Shown here piece by piece: positions 54,501 to 60,500 of a DNA stretch of 64,000 bases; positions within the stretch are counted from its first letter, which is position 1, and every line of letters starts with the position of its first letter. Both the position numbers and the translations under genes were made by a program. Under the pieces are notes generated by a model. The model was given only the letters and a program-made list of their open reading frames with translations, was not told the DNA's origin and ran no database searches. Origin of the DNA: Phoronis australis (Eukaryota; Phoronida; Phoronidae); NCBI GenBank assembly GCA_002633005.1, contig NMRA01000185.1:76402-140401 (forward strand), read 5' to 3'.

Positions 54501-57500
54501 CTGACACCAAACAAGACGAACAACGAACCATAGTTGGTGAACATAACTGTCAACGGCACTGTCGCCAAATATACAGTAATTAATCACAGCACGTGGAAGA
54601 AATTGTCTAGTGACCAACCACATAATGAGGCAAAAATGGTCATCGTAATGGCTCCGGTGGTACGGAAGTGAGACCACATGAATCATTTGTTAGCGTGAGA
54701 GCGGATGATGAAACTATGCAATTGCCTATCCTTGTGGCAGATGGTCCGAATCTACTTGGACGTAATGGGTTAAACAAACTAAAGATCGATTGGGCAAACT
54801 TGTTTCATGTCCAGGGTGTGACTGGTGTGAGTGACGTGGACTGTTACGAGAAATTTCAGGAGTTGTTTACAGAGGAATTGGGCTATTATTCAGGCGGACA
54901 AATGTCATTAAACGTCAACTTGTCGTATCCACCGAAATACATGAAGGCTCGCCCTGTCCCATTTGCATTTTGAGACATAGTTCATGCCAAGCTTGAACGT
55001 CTGATCAGCAAGGGAGTATTAAAACGTATTGACTCATCGCAGTGCGTCACACCCATTGTGCCGGTTTTGAAGAATTTGGGGGATGTTCGTATTCCAAAAA
55101 CTGGCAGGCGGAAAACTGTTCTCAAACATTGATCTAAGCCACGCTTATCAACAAATCGAACTAACTGAGGCTGCCCAACGGTTAACGACCATTAACACAA
55201 TGAACCACGGACTATTGGCTTCTACCCATCTACCATATGGAATTTCGTGCACGCCCGGCATTTTTCAACGAACAATGAAACAAATTGTGCATAATGTACC
55301 TATGTGCGCCATGTACTTGGACGACATTGTTGGAGCAGGCCACAACGCGGTGGAAGATAAGAGGAATTTGGATCAGTTATTACAACGGCTCTTGGATAAC
55401 GGGTTTCGACTGCGGAGAGAAAAATGTTCGCTTGCGCAGTAGTTGGTGACTTATCTGGGACATTGTCTTGACGGCGAAGGGATCCGACTGACTGATGAAA
55501 AAGTTCGTGAATGCCCCACGACCTCAGGATCTATCGGAGTTACGCTCTTATCTGGTTTTTAATTAACTACTATCATAAGTTCTTACAGAACATTAGCTCA
55601 GTTGTGGCACCCCTTTATGCGTTGCTAGGCAACGGTGCCAAGTGGAAATGGGGAAAATCCGAGGAGGACGCTTTCCACAAATCGAAGGACTTACTCGTGT
55701 CCGAAAACGTTTTAGTACATTACCAGCCAGAGTTGTCATTGGTACTGTGTTGTGACGGATCACCCTTTGGGGTAGGTGCAGTATTGTCACATGTTATGCG
55801 TGATGGAACGGAACGGCCGATTGCTTTTCGCTGCGTGGCAGCTGCGGAGAAAAACAATGCAGTTAAACATTTTCATAATTATCTGTATAGACGCGTATTC
55901 ACTATCATCATGGATCACAAACTGTTACTCGGGATATTAAAGGAAGGTCACCCGATATTACCAACGCACAGTCCTCGAAAGCAATGTTGGTCATTGATGT
56001 TGTCAGCGTACCGCTACTGTCTGAATTTCAGACCCGGAGCGACTTTGTGCAATGCAGACACACTCAGTCGACTACCTTTGGAATTTAAGTATAACAAAAC
56101 CCCTGTGCCGGAGGAGGTTGTGTTGACTCTTGCACAACTTGACGCAACCACGTTTACCGTGCGTAACATTCGTCATTGGACTTTACAAGATCCAATACTA
56201 GCTACTGTATATAATTGCATACTGCAAGGATGGACGGAGGAAAACAACGAAACAATCACTCCGTATTTCCCACGGAAATTGGAACTGTCGTTACATGACG
56301 CAGGGTGCATTTTGTTGGGATCGCGTGTTGTGATTTCACCACAAGAGCGTAGCAGGGTACTCGAGGAATTACACGATTGGCATCCCGGTATCGTGCATAT
56401 GAAAAATTTGGCCCGGAGTGTGGTGTGGTGGCCAAATATAGATCACGACATTGAGCAATGTGTGTCACAATGTGCAACTTGTCAGGAAAGTAAACCGCTA
56501 CAGCAAAAACTGTCCATCCCTGGGAATGACCCAGAATACCGTGGCACCGTATTCACATAGACTACGTTGGACCAATACAAGGTAAATACATTCTGGTAAT
56601 AGTGGATGCTAACAGCAAATATGTGGACGCTTATATTACCGATAGCACATCGACCGAGGCTACTGTTAAACGACTATGTCAGTGGTTTGCAACACACGGA
56701 CTACAGGTTGTTATTGTGTCGGATAACGCGTCTGGTTTCACCAGTGTGGATTTTACCACGTTTTGTAAAAACAATGGCATCAAACACATTTGCAGCGCTC
56801 CGTATCACCTAGCCAGTAATGGGGCAGCCGAACGGGCTGTACAAACAATCAAGCAGGGCATAAAGAAACTGCGTGGTGATTTGGAGACACTACTGTATAA
56901 CTATTTAGCCAGATATCGGATTACACCACACTCGACTACTGGACGTTCACCGGCTGAGTTACTAATGTCTAGGAAACCACGTTCGCGTTTGGATTTGTTT
57001 GTGCCAGATGTGCGTCAGAAATTTCTTGATAAAGTCACCAACTGTCGACAAACATACCAGATCACGAGAGTTTTTCATCGGAGACACTGTTTACGCAATA
57101 AACTTTGGCGGCCTACCACGATGGCAGTGCTGTGTAATTATTGCCCAACAAGGACCGGTGTCTTACACGATTAAACTATATGACGGTCGCGAATTGCGAC
57201 GCCACGCAGGCCATATGTCACGTCGCATGCCGGACGAAAATGCTATTGTTAGTCTAAGGCAACTGGGAGAAGTGCCGATTTGGCAACAGAACTTGCCAAC
57301 GACGCATAGTAACGAGTTAGTTACAACACCAAATGATGTTCTAATGGAGAAAGGGGGCACGGACGTTACGCCTCCGACAATTTGAAAAGAACCTATCGAG
57401 AGTTCGATGTTGCTGGGGACCGGAAAGGACTGTGTTGTTACCCGCTGGGGACGACGTTTGATTCAGCCGCAAAGGCGTACGTTGTGAACTATTTCATTGA

Positions 57501-60500
57501 ACTTTTGCTTAATTGACATTTCTCTACTATAACGTAGTTAGTTAGATATCAGTCAGTGTTATTTTCGTGTACTTCCAGTAGCCTTATTGTGTTCAATCCC
57601 AGGGTAAAGGGATGTTATGTTATGTTATATTATGTTTACATTAGAGCAGTGACAATGCCACCTGGCGACTATCTGACTTTTTATATACTATTAGCCTGTA
57701 CACGTTTATTGCAGTAGTTTGGTGTCAGCGGTGAAATAAGTATGTTCTACGAACGATCTCTGGTATTACATACACAACAGTCGTGAATGCTGTTGAGGTT
57801 TTCATGAGTGGCGTTTGTGCTGCTTATGTGAAAGTGCTAGTGTTTTAGTCAGAGTATGAATGGGGCATCACGAGTCATGCCGTCAGTTAAGTCAGTTTGG
57901 GTGTTGTCTTGTTTTTAGCGGTTAAGATTGACTCAACGTAATACTTTTGTTACTTGAACGTGGTCAGCTGGAACGTATTTACCTAATTCCTAGACGTCTT
58001 ATCTCCTTCAATGGGATGGTGTTGACTACTACTAGTGGTGGAAACTCCGGTCACGTGGGATCTCGTTTATCTGGTTACATTGGCAACACTCTCATTTCTT
58101 GCCGATGACAGTTTGAATCTTGCTGACAGCACCTAGCTTATTGAGAAAAGGTTTTAGGGCTTGAATGACTCGACACAAGCTGATGGAGTGTTAGATCTGG
58201 TAGTGTAGTTGCCATTTAGATGATCTACCTACTCAGAAATGGTGGCAAGTTGGAGTGCCGTTTCAAAAGCCACTTTACAGATGCATGTGATCACAAAGTG
58301 ATATCCTGAGATTGGTCACACATCAAGCGCATTTGAGATGACCATTTTGGTAATAGTCTGATATAATGTTCTTGCATTTTGAGAACCAGTTTTCTCCACT
58401 GAATAACGGGCATTAACTGGTTCTCAAAATGTGGACAAGTTATATCAGACTGCCTTGACCCCCTTTTCATATAATTTTATACATGCAAGTGAAATGGGCC
58501 CAACTTGCCCCTCCTTGAGTATGAGTGATAAATTCCACACTGCTGTGTCAATTTGCACCATTACGATATTCAGTTTAGTTTTCTTGCTGAGTCAGTTTGC
58601 ATCATGTCAAAGATGATGTCTAAACAACATATGTGTTTGACTAACTATAACATGGTGACCCGTCAAATTTAGAAGGTATCACCAAAGCCAGTTTGCCTGT
58701 AAGTCAGTCGGGTCATATGTTTGGCAAATAACCATGTGGTGTTAAATATGAACCAAGCTTTACATTTAACCATTGCCTTAACCAAGTTTTAATTTAGTCC
58801 ACTTACCACTACATATTTGGTCTGGTCATGTTCCTTTAACTCACTTGAGAAGTGATTTCTGGGCTCGGATTAGTAACTGACAGTTCCGTTATTACTTCAA
58901 ACAAAGCTCGCAAAATTCCAGGTCACATTTGACTAAGGAACACTTTGATACCAATTCCTTAACCCTAAGTGCATGGTCTAAATCAAAAGTTGTTTTCTAA
59001 TCAATGAAGATGGATTTATAACAGCCTTAAAAGGGTACTAAACCCTGTTTTAATGATTGCAACCAATCTATGTTCTGTCACATGCTAATGCATCATTGGC
59101 ATCAATCTTGCAAGTTAAAGGCAGAAATCAATTTAATAAAACTCATCCTCCCTATGTCACAGATTGGACATTATGGTCCTCGTGTAATTGGCTAAAAACG
59201 TAGGTCACACTTACCCGTTTAGCACACTTTGAAAGGAGTTTTCAAATTTTCCTCCAAACTTTTGAGGGTTGTCGAGGGGTACCGAGCATTATTTCCTTAT
59301 TTTGTTTCAGAGTACAGGATGGGAAGTTGCTTTTGATATCTGTTAAAAGACCAAAACCGGGTTTAGTATCCTTTTAAGTAATTTGCTCTTTGGTTAGCTA
59401 AGTTGTCACGTCTGTAGCACTGAAACACTCTACACTCGTACTTTCCCTTGTCAACCCGTTCAGGTACTGTATTCGCCGGTGCTTTTTCTCCTGCCAATGG
59501 CTGTGACTACCTCAAAATATGACTTCTCTTTGCAGGCCCGCCGTTCACTCATATGGTCACCTGTTCACGGACTGCATTCACCAATGCCCTGTCTCCTGCC
59601 AAATGTTGTGGCTATCTCAAAATGTGACTTCTCTTCTTTACAGGCCCGCCGTTCACTCATATGACCACCTGTTCACGGACTGCATTCACTGGTGCTCTGT
59701 CTCCTGCTAGTGATCCACAACATTATGTCGCTTGCCTTCAGTATGTTTATAAAGATTACTCAGAGAGAGTGCCGCACATACCTCTCGTTGTCAACACCAT
59801 GGGTTGGAACCAAGGTACATCGGCGTGTTTATTCTTATCAGTGTAGTCTTCAGTCACGTAAATGTGAAAATAGTAATAATTAAAGGTTTCAGAGGTTATG
59901 CGCACTTTTTATAGTGAAAACAACATGATGTTGACATCCTGTGGTTTTCACCGTTTATGAATAGTTTTGCTGTCGTAGGGTGTGGTTGAGTCTTACTGCC
60001 GCTGTAATTTAACTGTTTGTCATTAATTAGATTACCACTTAACAATGCTTTTGTCATAAATGCTTTCTAATAAATGACTAAACTGTGTTTTTAAAGTTCT
60101 AGTGAGATATGGTATTCAGGGGCTATGTTTTGTCAAAAGTCATACGCCTAATGGAGACTGTAAACACATCACTGTCCTCTAGAAAGGAGCAGAACATTTC
60201 AGCTAGCCTAAACGCACCGTGTAGACAATATTTAATCTCTACGACCATCGTCATAAACCACTTCAGTTGTCTGGTTCCCTGTCGTAATTAAGATTCAATG
60301 GCCTTCTTCGAAATGACAGCCGTAAGGTTTTTCCCTGACGGAGTCATGGTCTTCTGCTGATTGTGTTTGAAAACTATTTACATTTTTGCAGTCAGTACGT
60401 ATTCTCTAAATAATAGGATTTATTAGGTATTCACTCATTTGATAAGTAATTTTCTATGTTTTCTACATAAATTTGTCTTTCTGTCCTTTGGTTTCCTTGG

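Larger units (their letters stand above)
53449..57779 (+). mobile_element. Ty3/gypsy-type LTR retrotransposon, full-length but inactive
   Basis: Two LTRs bound a 4.3-kb unit with a GTCG target duplication (53445-53448 and 57780-57783). Domain order is Gag, zinc knuckle, protease, RT, RNase H, integrase, which is the Ty3/gypsy order. Multiple stops and shifts interrupt the reading frames. It inserted in the same direction as NOL9 within intron 5. The LTRs are unusually short. No envelope-like frame was seen. Confidence 0.92.
22037..59643 (+). other. NOL9 intron 5 (37.6 kb), host to a nested gene and many transposable elements
   Basis: Conserved NOL9 sequence resumes without loss on either side (EPLLG | GPPFTH), so no exon needs to be sought inside. 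Apart from the listed elements and the GPCR, I see no convincing genes in 22040-23290, 24520-26150, 26650-28400, 29050-30020, 32900-35360, 36620-38300, 47920-53440 or 57790-58350. The 22.2-23.1 kb and 33.7-34.7 kb stretches have short open frames without recognisable domains. Confidence 0.7.

Noticed and set aside
59536-59643. Extra NOL9 exon start at the upstream duplicated acceptor
   Set aside because: The joined frame reaches a TGA after about 30 codons, so it cannot give full-length protein; kept as a duplication instead.
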